In this document: positions 25,801 through 39,200 of the stretch, in pieces | Numbering within the stretch: the stretch's first letter is position 1 | Layout: every line of letters starts with the position of its first letter | Source of the DNA: Onthophagus taurus | Taxonomy: Eukaryota > Arthropoda > Insecta > Coleoptera > Scarabaeidae | Direction of reading: 5' to 3' | Length of the DNA: 64,000 bases | Assembly: GCF_036711975.1 (NCBI RefSeq) | Contig: NC_091972.1 | Location: 26,417,001 to 26,481,000, forward strand | Made by a program: the position numbers and the translations under genes | The notes under the pieces: generated by a model | Told to the model about the DNA's origin: nothing | The model's input: the letters and a program-made list of their open reading frames with translations, nothing else | Databases searched by the model: none

Positions 25801-27782
25801 GCGTATAACGTCATAATATCACGTTTTGGGCACATTTTGTATTTATCTCTAACATGCTCCAATATGTCATTTGGCGCCTAAATATCACATATATGGTCAA
25901 CAGAATTATCGTAACCAAAAGTGATAGAAAGTTCAAACATGGCTCAGAACGGCGTATAACGCCATAATATCACGTTTTGGGCGCATTTTGTTTTTTATCT
26001 CCAACATGCTCCAAGATGACATTCGGCCCCTGAATATCACAAATATGGTCAACAGAATCATCAGAACCAACAGTGATAGAAAGTTCAAACATGGCTCAGA
26101 ACGGCGTATAACGTCATAATATCACGTTTTGGGCACATTTTGTATTTATCTCCAACATGCTCCAAGATGTTATTTGGCGCCTGAATATCACATATATGGT
26201 CAACAGAATTACCGGAACCAAAAGTGATAGATAGTTCAAACATGTCTCAGAATGGCGTATAACGTCATAATATCACGTTTTGGACGCATTTTGTTTTTTA
26301 TCTCCAACATGCTCCAACATGTCATTTGGCGCCTGAATATCACAAATATGATCAACAGAATTATCGGAACCAAAAGTGATAGAAAGTTCAAACATGGCTC
26401 AGAACGGCGTATAACGTCATAATATCACGTTTTGGGCACATTTTGTATTTATCTCTAACATGCTCCAATATGTCATTTGGCGCCTAAATATCACATATAT
26501 GGTCAACAGAATTATCGTAACCAAAAGTGATAGAAAGTTCAAACATGGCTCAGAACGGCGTATAACGCCATAATATCACGTTTTGGGCGCATTTTGTTTT
26601 TTATCTCCAACATGCTCCAAGATGACATTCGGCCCCTGAATATCACAAATATGGTCAACAGAATCATCAGAACCAACAGTGATAGAAAGTTCAAACATGG
26701 CTCAGAACGGCGTATAACGTCATAATATATCGTTTTGGGAACATTTTGTTTTTTATCTCCAACATGCTCCAATGGGACATTTGGCATCTGAATATCACAT
26801 ATATGGTCGACAGAATTACCGGAACCAAAAGTGATAGAAAGCTCAAACATGGCTCAGAACGGCGTATAACGTCATAATATCACGTTTTGGGCCCATTTTG
26901 TTTTTTATCTCCAACATGCTCCAATGTGACATTTGGCATCTGAATATCACATATGTGGTCGACAGAATTACCGGAACCGAAAGTGATAGAAAGTTCAAAC
27001 ATGTCTCAGAACGGCGCATAACGTCATAATGTCACGTTTTGGGCGCATTTTGTTTTTTATCTTCAACATGCTCCAACATGTCATTTGGCGCCTGAATATC
27101 ACATATATGGTCAACAGAATTACCGGAACCAAAAGTGATAGGAAGTTCAAACATGGCTCAGAACGGCGTATAACGTCATAATATATCGTTTTGGGCACAT
27201 TTTGTTTTTTATCTCCAACATGCTCCAAGATGACATTCGGCCCCTGAATATCACAAATATGGTCAACAGAATCATCAGAACCAACAGTGATAGAAAGTTC
27301 AAACATGGCTCAGAACGGCGTATAACGTCATAATATATCGTTTTGGGAACATTTTGTTTTTTATCTCCAACATGCTCCAAGATGACATTCGGCCCCTGAA
27401 TATCACAAATATGGTCAACAGAATCATCAGAACCAACAGTGATAGAAAGTTCAAACATGGCTCAGAACTTCGTATAACGTCATAATATCACGTTTTGGGC
27501 ACATTTTGTATTTATCTCCAACATGCTCCAAGATGTTATTTGGCGCCTGAATATCACATATATGGTCAACAGAATTACCGGAACCAAAAGTGATAGATAG
27601 TTCAAACATGTCTCAGAATGGCGTATAACGTCATAATATCACGTTTTGGACGCATTTTGTTTTTTATCTCCAACATGCTCCAACATGTCATTTGGCGCCT
27701 GAATATCACAAATATGGTCAACAGAATTATCGGAACCAAAAGTGATAGAAAGTTCAAACATGGCTCAGAACGGCGTATAACG

Positions 27783-30700
27783 TCATAATATCACGTTTTG
27801 GGCACATTTTGTATTTATCTCTAACATGCTCCAATATGTCATTTGGCGCCTAAATATCACATATATGGTCAACAGAATTACCGGAACCAAAAGTGATAGA
27901 AAATTCAAACATGGCTCAGAACGGCGTATAACGTCATAATATGACGTTTTGGGCACATTTTGTTTTTTATCTCCAACATGCTCCAATGTGACATTTGGCA
28001 TCTGAATATCACATATATGGTCGACAGAATTACCGGAACCGAAAGTGATAGAAAGTTCAAACATGTCTCAGAACGGCGTATAACGTCATAATATCACGTT
28101 TTGGGCGCATTTTGTTTTTTATCTTCAACATGCTCCAACATGTCATTTGGCGCCCGAATATCACAAATATGGTCAACAGAATTATCGTAACCAAAAGTGA
28201 TAGAAAGTTCAAACATGGCTCAGAACGGCGTATAACGTCATAATATCACGTTTTGGGCGCATTTTGTTTTTTATCTCCAACGTGCTCCAATATGTCATTT
28301 GGCGCCAGAATATCACAAATATGGTCAACAGAATTATCGGAAACAAAAGTGATAGAAAGTTCAAACATGGCTCAGAACGGCGTATAACGTCATAATATCA
28401 CGTTTTGGGCACATTTTGTATTTATCTCCAACATGCTCCAAGATGTCATTTGGCGCCTGAATATCACATATATGGTCAACAGAATTACCGGAACCAAAAG
28501 TGATAGGAAGGTCAAACATGGCTCAGAACGGCGTATAACGTCATAATATATCGTTTTGGGCACATTTTGTTTTTTATCTCCAACATGCTCCAAGATGACA
28601 TTCGGCCCCTGAATATCACAAATATGGTCAACAGAATCATCAGAACCAACAGTGATAGAAAGTTCAAACATGGCTCAGAACGGCGTATAACGTCGTAATA
28701 TCACGTTTTGGGCACATTTTGTTTTTTATCTCCAACATGCTCCAATGTGACATTTGGCATCTGAATATCACATATATGGTCAACAGAATTACCGGAACCA
28801 AAAGTGATGGAAAGTTCAAACATGGCTCAGAACGGCGTATAACGTCGTAATATCACGTTTTGGGCACATTTTGTTTTTTATCTCCAACATGCTCCAATGT
28901 GACATTTGGCATCTGAATATCACATATATGGTCAACAGAATTACCGGAACCAAAAGTGATGGAAAGTTCAAACATGGCTCAGAACGGCGTATAACGTCAT
29001 AATATCACGTTTTGGGAGCATTTTGTTTTTTATCTCCAACGTGCTCCAATATGTCATTTGGCGCCAGAATATCACAAATATGGTCAACAGAATTATCGGA
29101 ACCAAAAGTGATAGAAAGTTCAAACATGGCTCAGAACGGCGTATAACGTCATAATATCACGTTTTGGGCACATTTTGTATTTATCTCTAACATGCTTCTA
29201 TATGTCATTTGGCGCCTAAATATCACATATATGGTCAACAGAATTACCGGAACCAAAAGTGATAGAAAATTCAAACACGGCTCAGAACGGCGTATAACGT
29301 CATAATATGACGTTTTGGGCACATTTTGTTTTTTATCTCCAACATGCTCCAATGTGACATTTGGCATCTGAATATCACATATATGGTCGACAGAATTACC
29401 GGAACCGAAAGTGATAGAAAGTTCAAACATGTCTCAGAACGGCGTATAACGTCATAATATCACGTTTTGGGCGCATTTTGTTTTTCATCTTCAACATGCT
29501 CCAACATGTCATTTGGCGCCTGAATATCACAAATATGGTCAACAGAATTATCGTAACCAAAAGTGATAGAAAGTTCAAACATGGCTCAGAACGGCGTATA
29601 ACGTCATAATATCACGTTTTGGGCGCATTTTGTTTTTTATCTCCAACGTGCTCCAATATGTCATTTGGCGCCAGAATATCACAAATATGGTCAACAGAAT
29701 TATCGGAACCAAAAGTGATAGAAAGTTCAAACATGGCTCAGAACGGCGTATAACGTCATAATATCACGTTTTGGGCACATTTTGTATTTATCTCCAACAT
29801 GCTCCAAGATGTCATTTGGCGCCTGAATATCACATATATGGTCAACAGAATTACCGGAACCAAAAGTGATAGGAAGGTCAAACATGGCTCAGAACGGCGT
29901 ATAACGTCATAATATATCGTTTTGGGCACATTTTGTTTTTTATCTCCAACATGCTCCAAGATGACATTCGGCCCCTGAATATCACAAATATGGTCAACAG
30001 AATCATCAGAACCAACAGTGATAGAAAGTTCAAACATGGCTCAGAACGGCGTATAACGTCGTAATATCACGTTTTGGGCACATTTTGTTTTTTATCTCCA
30101 ACATGCTCCAATGTGACATTTGGCATCTGAATATCACATATATGGTCAACAGAATTACCGGAACCAAAAGTGATGGAAAGTTCAAACATGGCTCAGAACG
30201 GCGTATAACGTCGTAATATCACGTTTTGGGCACATTTTGTTTTTTATCTCCAACATGCTCCAATGTGACATTTGGCATCTGAATATCACATATATGGTCA
30301 ACAGAATTACCGGAACCAAAAGTGATGGAAAGTTCAAACATGGCTCAGAACGGCGTATAACGTCATAATATCACGTTTTGGGAGCATTTTGTTTTTTATC
30401 TCCAACGTGCTCCAATATGTCATTTGGCGCCAGAATATCACAAATATGGTCAACAGAATTATCGGAACCAAAAGTGATAGAAAGTTCAAACATGGCTCAG
30501 AACGGCGTATAACGTCATAATATCACGTTTTGGGCACATTTTGTATTTATCTCTAACATGCTTCTATATGTCATTTGGCGCCTAAATATCACATATATGG
30601 TCAACAGAATTACCGGAACCAAAAGTGATAGAAAATTCAAACACGGCTCAGAACGGCGTATAACGTCATAATATGACGTTTTGGGCACATTTTGTTTTTT

Positions 30701-32920
30701 ATCTCCAACATGCTCCAATGTGACATTTGGCATCTGAATATCACATATATGGTCGACAGAATTACCGGAACCGAAAGTGATAGAAAGTTCAAACATGTCT
30801 CAGAACGGCGTATAACGTCATAATATCACGTTTTGGGCGCATTTTGTTTTTCATCTTCAACATGCTCCAACATGTCATTTGGCGCCTGAATATCACAAAT
30901 ATGGTCAACAGAATTATCGTAACCAAAAGTGATAGAAAGTTCAAACATGGCTCAGAACGGCGTATAACGTCATAATATCACGTTTTGGGCGCATTTTGTT
31001 TTTTATCTCCAACGTGCTCCAATATGTCATTTGGCGCCAGAATATCACAAATATGGTCAACAGAATTATCGGAACCAAAAGTGATAGAAAGTTCAAACAT
31101 GGCTCAGAACGGCGTATAACGTCATAATATCACGTTTTGGGCACATTTTGTATTTATCTCCAACATGCTCCAAGATGTCATTTGGCGCCTGAATATCACA
31201 TATATGGTCAACAGAATTACCGGAACCAAAAGTGATAGGAAGGTCAAACATGGCTCAGAACGGCGTATAACGTCATAATATATCGTTTTGGGCACATTTT
31301 GTTTTTTATCTCCAACATGCTCCAAGATGACATTCGGCCCCTGAATATCACAAATATGGTCAACAGAATCATCAGAACCAACAGTGATAGAAAGTTCAAA
31401 CATGGCTCAGAACGGCGTATAACGTCGTAATATCACGTTTTGGGCACATTTTGTTTTTTATCTCCAACATGCTCCAATGTGACATTTGGCATCTGAATAT
31501 CACATATATGGTCAACAGAATTACCGGAACCAAAAGTGATGGAAAGTTCAAACATGGCTCAGAACGGCGTATAACGTCATAATATCACGTTTTGGGAGCA
31601 TTTTGTTTTTTATCTCCAACGTGCTCCAATATGTCATTTGGCGCCAGAATATCACAAATATGGTCAACAGAATTATCGGAACCAAAAGTGATAGAAAGTT
31701 CAAACATGGCTCAGAACGGCGTATAACGTCATAATATCACGTTTTGGGCACATTTTGTATTTATCTCCAACATGCTCCAAGATGTCATTTGGCGCCTGAA
31801 TATCACATATATGGTCAACAGAATTACCGGAACCAAAAGTGATAGATAGTTCAAACATGTCTCAGAATGGCGTATAACGTCATAATATCACGTTTTGGAC
31901 GCATTTTGTTTTTTATCTCCAACATGCTCCAACATGTCATTTGGCGCCTGAATATCACAAATATGGTCAACAGAATTATCGGAACCAAAAGTGATAGAAA
32001 GTTCAAACATGGCTCAGAACGGCGTATAACGTCATAATATCACGTTTTGGGCACATTTTGTATTTATCTCTAACATGCTCCAATATGTCATTTGGCGCCT
32101 AAATATCACATATATGGTCAACAGAATTACCGGAACCAAAAGTGATAGAAAATTCAAACATGGCTCAGAACGGCGTATAACGTCATAATATGACGTTTTG
32201 GGCACATTTTGTTTTTTATCTCCAACATGCTCCAATGTGACATTTGGCATCTGAATATCACATATGTGGTCGACAGAATTACCGGAACCGAAAGTGATAG
32301 AAAGTTCAAACATGTCTCAGAACGGCGTATAACGTCATAATATCACGTTTTGGGCGCATTTTGTTTTTTATCTTCAACATGCTCCAACATGTCATTTGGC
32401 GCCTGAATATCACAAATATGGTCAACAGAATTATCGTAACCAAAAGTGATAGAAAGTTCAAACATGGCTCAGAACGGCGTATAACGTTATAATATCACGT
32501 TTTGGGCGCATTTTGTTTTTTATCTCCAACGTGCTCCAATATGTCATTTGGCGCCAGAATATCACAAATATGGTCAACAGAATTATCGGAACCAAAAGTG
32601 ATAGAAAGTTCAAACATGGCTCAGAACGGCGTATAACGTCATAATATCACGTTTTGGGCACATTTTGTATTTATCTCCAACATGCTCCAAGATGTCATTT
32701 GGCGCCTGAATATCACATATATGGTCAACAGAATTACCGGAACCAAAAGTGATAGGAAGGTCAAACATGGCTCAGAACGGCGTATAACGTCATAATATAT
32801 CGTTTTGGGCACATTTTGTTTTTTATCTCCAACATGCTCCAAGATGACATTCGGCCCCTGAATATCACAAATATGGTCAACAGAATCATCAGAACCAACA
32901 GTGATAGAAAGTTCAAACAT
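27783..32920 (-). repeat. nine-monomer higher-order repeat, period 1366 bp
   Basis: Nine-monomer blocks recur at 1366 bp spacing: markers at 28390, 29756 and 31122, and at 27783, 29149 and 30515. The next copy (32032, 32639) follows after 1517 bp, one monomer longer. Private variants are shared at exactly this spacing, for example CACGGCTCAG near 29277 and 30643 and TTTTTCATCTTC near 29485 and 30851. The copies look almost identical, which implies very recent amplification. Confidence 0.88.
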
Positions 32921-35823
32921 GGCTCAGAACGGCGTATAACGTCGTAATATCACGTTTTGGGCACATTTTGTTTTTTATCTCCAACATGCCCCAATGTGAC
33001 ATTTGGCATCTGAATATCACATATATGGTCAACAGAATTACCGGAACCAAAAGTGATGGAAAGTTCAAACATGGCTCAGAACGGCGTATAACGTCATAAT
33101 ATCACGTTTTGGGAGCATTTTGTTTTTTATCTCCAACGTGCTCCAATATGTCATTTGGCGCCAGAATATCACAAATATGGTCAACAGAATCATCAGAACC
33201 AACAGTGATAGAAAGTTCAAACATGGCTCAGAACGGCGTATAACGTCATAATATCACGTTTTGGGCACATTTTGTATTTATCTCCAACATGCTCCAAGAT
33301 GTCATTTGGCGCCTGAATATCACATATATGGTCGACAGAATTACCGGCACCGAAAGTGATAGAAAGTTCAAACATGTCTTAGAACGGGGTATAACGTCGT
33401 AATATCACGTTTTGGGCGCATTTTGTTTTTTATCTCCAACATGCTCCAAGATGTCATTTGGCGCCTGAATATCACAAATAAGGTGGACAGAATTATCGGA
33501 ACCAAGAGTGATAGAAAGTTCAGACATGTCTCAGAACGGCGTATAACGTCGTAATATCACGTTTTGGGCACATTTTGTTTTTTATCTCCAACATGCTCCA
33601 ATATGTCATTTGGCGCCTGAATATCGCATATATGGTCAACAGAATTACCGGAACCAAAAGTGATAGAAAGTTCAAACATGGCTCAGAACGGCATATAACG
33701 TCTTAATATCACGTTTTGGGCGCATTTTGTTTTTTATCTCCAACGTGCTCCAATATGTCATTTGGCGCCAAAATATCACAAATATGGTCAACAGAATCAA
33801 CAGAACCAACAGTGATAGAAAGTTCAAACATGGCTCAGAACGGCGTATAACGTCATAATATCACGTTTTGGGCACATTTTGTATTTATCTCCAACATGCT
33901 CCAAGATGTCATTTGGCGCCTGAATATCACATATATGGTCGACAGAATTACCGGAACCGAAAGTGATAGAAAGTTCAAACATGTCTTAGAACGGCGTATA
34001 ACGTCGTAATATCACGTTTTGGGCGCATTTTGTTTTTTATCTCCAACATGCTCCAAGATGTTGTTTGGCGACTGAATATCACAAATAAGGTGGACAGAAT
34101 TATCGGAACCAAGAGTGATAGAAAGTTCAGACATGTCTCAGAACGGCGTATAACGTCGTAATATCACGTTTTGGGCACATTTTGTTTTTTATCTCCAACA
34201 TGCTCCAATATGTCATTTGGCGCCTGAATATCGCATATATGGTCAACAGAATTACCGGAACCAAAAGTGATAGAAAGTTCAAACATGGCTCAGAACGGCA
34301 TATAACGTCATAATGTCACGTTTTGGGCACATTTTGTTTTTTATCTCCAACATGCTCCAATGTGACATTTGGCATCTGAATATCACATATATGGTCAACA
34401 GAATTATCGGAACCAAAAGTGATAGAAAGTTCAGACATGGCTCAGAGCGGCGTATAACGTCATAATATCACGTTTTGGGCACATTTTGTTTTTTATCTCC
34501 AACATGCTCCAAGATGACATTTGGCCCCTGAATATCACAAATATGATCAACAGAATCATCGGAACCAAAAGTGATAGAAAGTTCAAACATGGCTCAGAAC
34601 GGCGTATAACGTCATAATATATCGTTTTGGACACATTTTGTTTTTTATCTCCAACATGCTCCAATATGTCATTTGGCGCCTGAATATCACAAATATGGTC
34701 AACAGAATTATCGGAACCAAAAGTGATAGAAAGTTCAAACAATGGCTGAGAACGGCGTCTAACGTCATAATATATCGTTTTGGGCACATTTTGTTTTTTA
34801 TCTCCAACATGCTCCAAGGTGACATTCGGCCCCTGAATATCACAAATATGGTTAACAGAATCATCAGAACCAACAGTGATAGAAAGTTCAAACATGGCTC
34901 AGAACGGCGTATAACGTCATAATATATCGTTTTGGGCACATTTTGTTTTTTATCTCCAACATGCTCCAATGTGACATTTGGCATCTGAATATCACATATA
35001 TGGTCGACAGAATTACAGGAACCAAAAGTGATAGAAAGTTCAAACATGGCTCAGAACGGCGTATAACGTCATAATATCACGTTTTGGGCACATTTTGCTT
35101 TTTATCTCCAACATGCTCCAAGATGCCATTTGGCGCCTGAACATCACATATATGGTCAACAGAATTAACGGAACCAAAAGTGATAGAAAGTTCAAACATG
35201 TCTCAGAACGGCGTATAACGTCATAATATCACGTTTTGGGCACATTTTGTTTTTTATCTCCAACATGCTCCAAGATGACATTTGGCCCCTGAATATCACA
35301 AATATGGTCAACAGAATTATCGGAACCAAAAGTGATAGAAAGTTCAAACATGGCTCAGAGCGGCGTATAACGTCATAATATCACGTTTTGGGCACATTTT
35401 GTTTTTTATCTCCAACATGCTCCAAGATGACATTTGGCCCCTGAATATCACAAATATGGTCAACAGAATTACCGGAACCAAAAGTGATAGAACGTTCAAA
35501 CATGGCTCAGAACGGCGTATAACGTCATAATATCACGTTTTGGGCACATTTTGTTTTTTATCTCCAACATGCTCCAAGATGACATTTGGCCCCTGAATAT
35601 CACAAATATGGTCAACAAAATTACCGGAACCAAAAGTGATAGAACGTTCAAACATGGCTCAGAACGGCGTATAACGTCATAATATCACGTTTTGGGCGCA
35701 TTTTGTTTTTTATTTCCAACATGCTCCAATATGTCATTTGGCCCCTGAATATCACAAATATGGTCAACAGAATCATCGGAACCAAAAGTGATAGAAAGTT
35801 CAAACATGGCTCATAACGGCGTA

Positions 35824-36269
35824 AGTAGTAGATAAAAGCCGATTCTAGAACCTCCTCTCAGAACCTCAGGTCAAGGCCAAGGCCAAGGTCACGTTGAGTG
35901 ACCATGACCTTGACCTTGCCCTGAGGTTCTGGGAGGAGGTTCCAGAATCGGCTATTGCAAAGGGGGTCGTTGACCAGTAACCTTGACCTAAACAATGACC
36001 TTTACTTTGAGCTCACCTCAGGTCAAGATCACGTTTAGTGACCATGACCTTGATCAGTAACCTTGACCTGAACAATGACCTTTACTTTGACCTCAACGGA
36101 GACCTTGAAGTCAACCTTAATTGTGACCATGACATTGACCTTGTACGTGACCTGAAATGAAGGTTACACGACGTGAGTTCATTGAAAACCCCACTTCGGA
36201 GGAGGTATGCTTTAAATAGCAGATAGAAAATCGTGTTCAACAGTATTGAAGTAAGAGTGTTGTGAACAT
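35824..36269 (+). repeat. left terminal inverted repeat of the Polinton (446 bp)
   Basis: Matches the reverse complement of 53081-53526 over exactly 446 bp with only a few mismatches, for example near 36178 and 36142. It starts AGTAGTAGATAAAAGCC. Most of it (35868-36153) is packed with AGGTCA/TGACCT hexamers, including tandem TGACCTTGACCT. The innermost part is a promoter-like stretch, and the repeat ends within the first ATG of the polymerase gene. Confidence 0.96.
36211..36243 (+). promoter_or_regulatory. TATA box and initiator in the left TIR
   Basis: TTTAAATAG at 36211-36219 is followed about 28 bp later by TTCAACAG, similar to an arthropod initiator. The polymerase ATG at 36268 follows within 30 bp. 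The mirror copy in the right TIR faces the outermost minus-strand gene. Confidence 0.55.
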
Positions 36270-39200
36270 GTTGACCTGCGACGTGTGTTACAAAGAGTTT
36301 ACTAGACCAGATAATCTTGTGAGACATCAACGCACAGCATGTATTGGGAAACGTCGAAAGGTGGAAGAGGATCAACAAGGAGATGTTATAGTGTGTGAAA
36401 TATGTGATGAACACGTAACCAGACAATGTTATTCCTCACATCTGCGCAGCAACAAACATAAACAGAAAGCCTTCGTAATAATAGATGATGGTGTAGAAAA
36501 AATAGATTCGATATTTGGAGATAAAATATGTAGTTTTAGAGTGAGCGATCATGAACGGAAGTACGTAGACATGAAGGAATTCAGTAACCGAATTAGAGAA
36601 AAAGTTATCAGTTTGATACAGTCCGTGAGGAATGTAAATGGTAGTTTAAAAGTGAATACGGAAATTTTTGGATTGTATTTCATAAATACGAAGGAAGAAG
36701 TGGAAATCAAATCATTCAACACAAAAAATAAAATTATAACAGTAGCCGTAGACTTGTACCAAACATACGAGGACTTTATGGACGAGATTATGGTGAAAAT
36801 GTCGGAATTCCAAGAACGGGACTCAGGTAAGAGTATAAGAATAGAAAAGTAGTAAAATGCGAAACTAAAGGTGTTAATACTGCAGGTTGGACCTTGTTGG
36901 AAATATTATATCTTGAAGTGAACTGTAACAAGTTTAATCCTACAAGAGCATCGAGCTACATCGACTTACCGACATCCATAAAAGGGAAGAGAGCGGTAAT
37001 AAACGTGCAAAATAACGATAATAAGTGCTTTGCTTGGGCACTGATGTCCGCGCTGTACCAACCCACAGGTTTACCGCAAAGAATATCATCATACCCAGAT
37101 TATAGGGAAACAGAATTAAAGTTTGACTGCGTAACATTCCCAGTACCCATCAGAGACATACCAAAATTTGAGGAAGAAAATAACATTTCAATTAACGTCT
37201 ATGGTATAAATTCTTGGTATAATGGAGAGAAAATGGTAGATGATATTGTAACTGTATGTATATGTAAACAGAAACGGGAGCGTCATGTAAACTTATTAGT
37301 AGTCAGCGACAATTTCGGGAATAACCACTATTGTTGGATAAAAAACTTATCTCGACTGATAAATACACAATCATCGACTCATGAACATCAATGATATATT
37401 TGTGAGGGTTGTTTGCAATACTTTTCAACTGAAGACAAGTTGGTACGACATCAGATGGATGACTGTAAAAAAGTGAAAGCAACAGTACCAAGCGAACAAA
37501 TAAAAGTGAATAAGTTCGGACATCTAGAAAAGGAAAATGTTTTACAATTTGAAGGATTTGAAAAAAAAAATGAAAGTTCCGTTTGTGGTGTACGCCGATT
37601 TCGAGGCGATTCTGAAACCCTTAACGCCCGAAGAAGGAAAAGTTTACGATGATAATAAACCATATACGGCCCGATGTTTTGAACACGAACCATACGCGTT
37701 TGCGTACTACATTAAGTGTGCTTACGATGATAACTTATCGAAATTCCGAATATACCGAGGGCGAAACGCTGCTCTGGAATTTATTATAAGATTGGAGAAG
37801 GATGTAATAGAGATCTATAAACAACATTTGAGGCAAACAAAGGATATGATACCGCTAAGCTGTCTGGACCAATTTGTACATGAACTGAGTTCCGTATGTC
37901 ACATTTGTGATAAACCAATAAACAAAGAAGAGAAAGTGTGTGATCACGATCACTTGACAGGATTGTATAGGGGTCCTGCGCATTCCGTCTGCAATATAAA
38001 TTATAAATTACCGATGTTTATCCCTGTGTTTTTCCACAACCTGTCGAATTACGATGCCCACATGTTTGTGAAAAGTATTGCCCTAAACAAGGAGGAAGTA
38101 GAGGTGATAGCACAAAACAAAGAAAAATATATTTCTTTTTCCAAAAAAATAGTTGTCGGAGAAACAACCGATAACAAGGGAAAGAAACGCAAAGTGTTTA
38201 TGAAAATAAGATTCGTCGACTCGTTTAGATTTATGGCGAGTTCTTTGGAAAAGTTGGTTTCATATTTGGATGATAAGGATTGTGTGGAAGTGAAAAAGAA
38301 ATTCAAAGACTCTGAAGAATTTAGATTGATGCGCCAGAAAGGTGTATTTCCATATTCGTTCGTAGATTCGTTTGAAAAGTTGGAGTATAGTAAATTGCCT
38401 GATCATACACAGTTTTACGACATATTGAGTTCAAGTAATATTTCAAAGGAACAATACTCTAGAGCACAGACTGTATGGAATAAATTTAAGTGTACAACGT
38501 TGGGAGAATACAGTGACCTGTATTTGACGTCAGATGTGTTAATGTTGACTGACGTCTTTGAAAATTTCAGGACAATATCTTTGGAGAATTACAATCTGGA
38601 TCCTTGCCATTATTATACTGCGCCCGGGTTTGGGTTTGATGCTCTGTTAAAAATGACAGGTGTAAAATTAGAATTGTTATCAGACATTGACATGTTACAC
38701 TTTTTTAAGAAAGGAATTAGAGGCGGTCTCTGTATGTGTGTAAAACGATCTGCAATAGCAAACAACAAGTTCCTTGACGATTTTAACCCGGAAAAACCAT
38801 CATCATATATTCTATACTTGGACGCTACCAATTTGTATGGGTATGCAATGAGTTGTAAATTACCAACAGGCGGTTTTCGATGGTTGTCGAACCAAGAAAT
38901 AGCAGATATAGATGTGGAGTGTTTAGATGATGAACACCTTGGTTATGTCTTTGAAGTGGATTTGGAGTATCCCGAAAGGTTACACAACCAGCATGATGAT
39001 CTACCGTTTTGTCCCGAAAACATAATCGCTCCCGGATCGAAGCATCCTAAGTTGATTGCGAACTTACAAAATAAATCGAAATACATAATTCACTATGTAA
39101 ACCTACGTGAATGTGTGAAAAAAGGTCTTAAGCTAACCAAAATACACCGTGCATTGCAATTTCAACAATCGCCGTGGATGAAACCATATATCGATTTTAA

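Larger units (their letters stand above)
20304..35823 (-). repeat. 152 bp satellite array, inverted block C
   Basis: About 102 monomers of the same satellite in the opposite orientation (plus-strand landmarks AACGGCGTATAACG, ATCTCCAACATGCTCC and GTGATAGAAAGTTCAAACATGG). The reversal is inside a monomer at 20303/20304, with GTGAT at both sides of the join. The block includes several multi-monomer duplications. It ends at the left end of the Polinton within AACGGCGTA. Confidence 0.97.

Noticed and set aside
20304..35823. CRISPR-like regular spacing
   Set aside because: Whole 152 bp units are repeated without unique spacers; this is satellite DNA in a eukaryote.
37392..37394. TGA read as selenocysteine or programmed readthrough
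   Set aside because: No supporting context or structure seen; a nonsense mutation is simpler, given the nearby frameshift.
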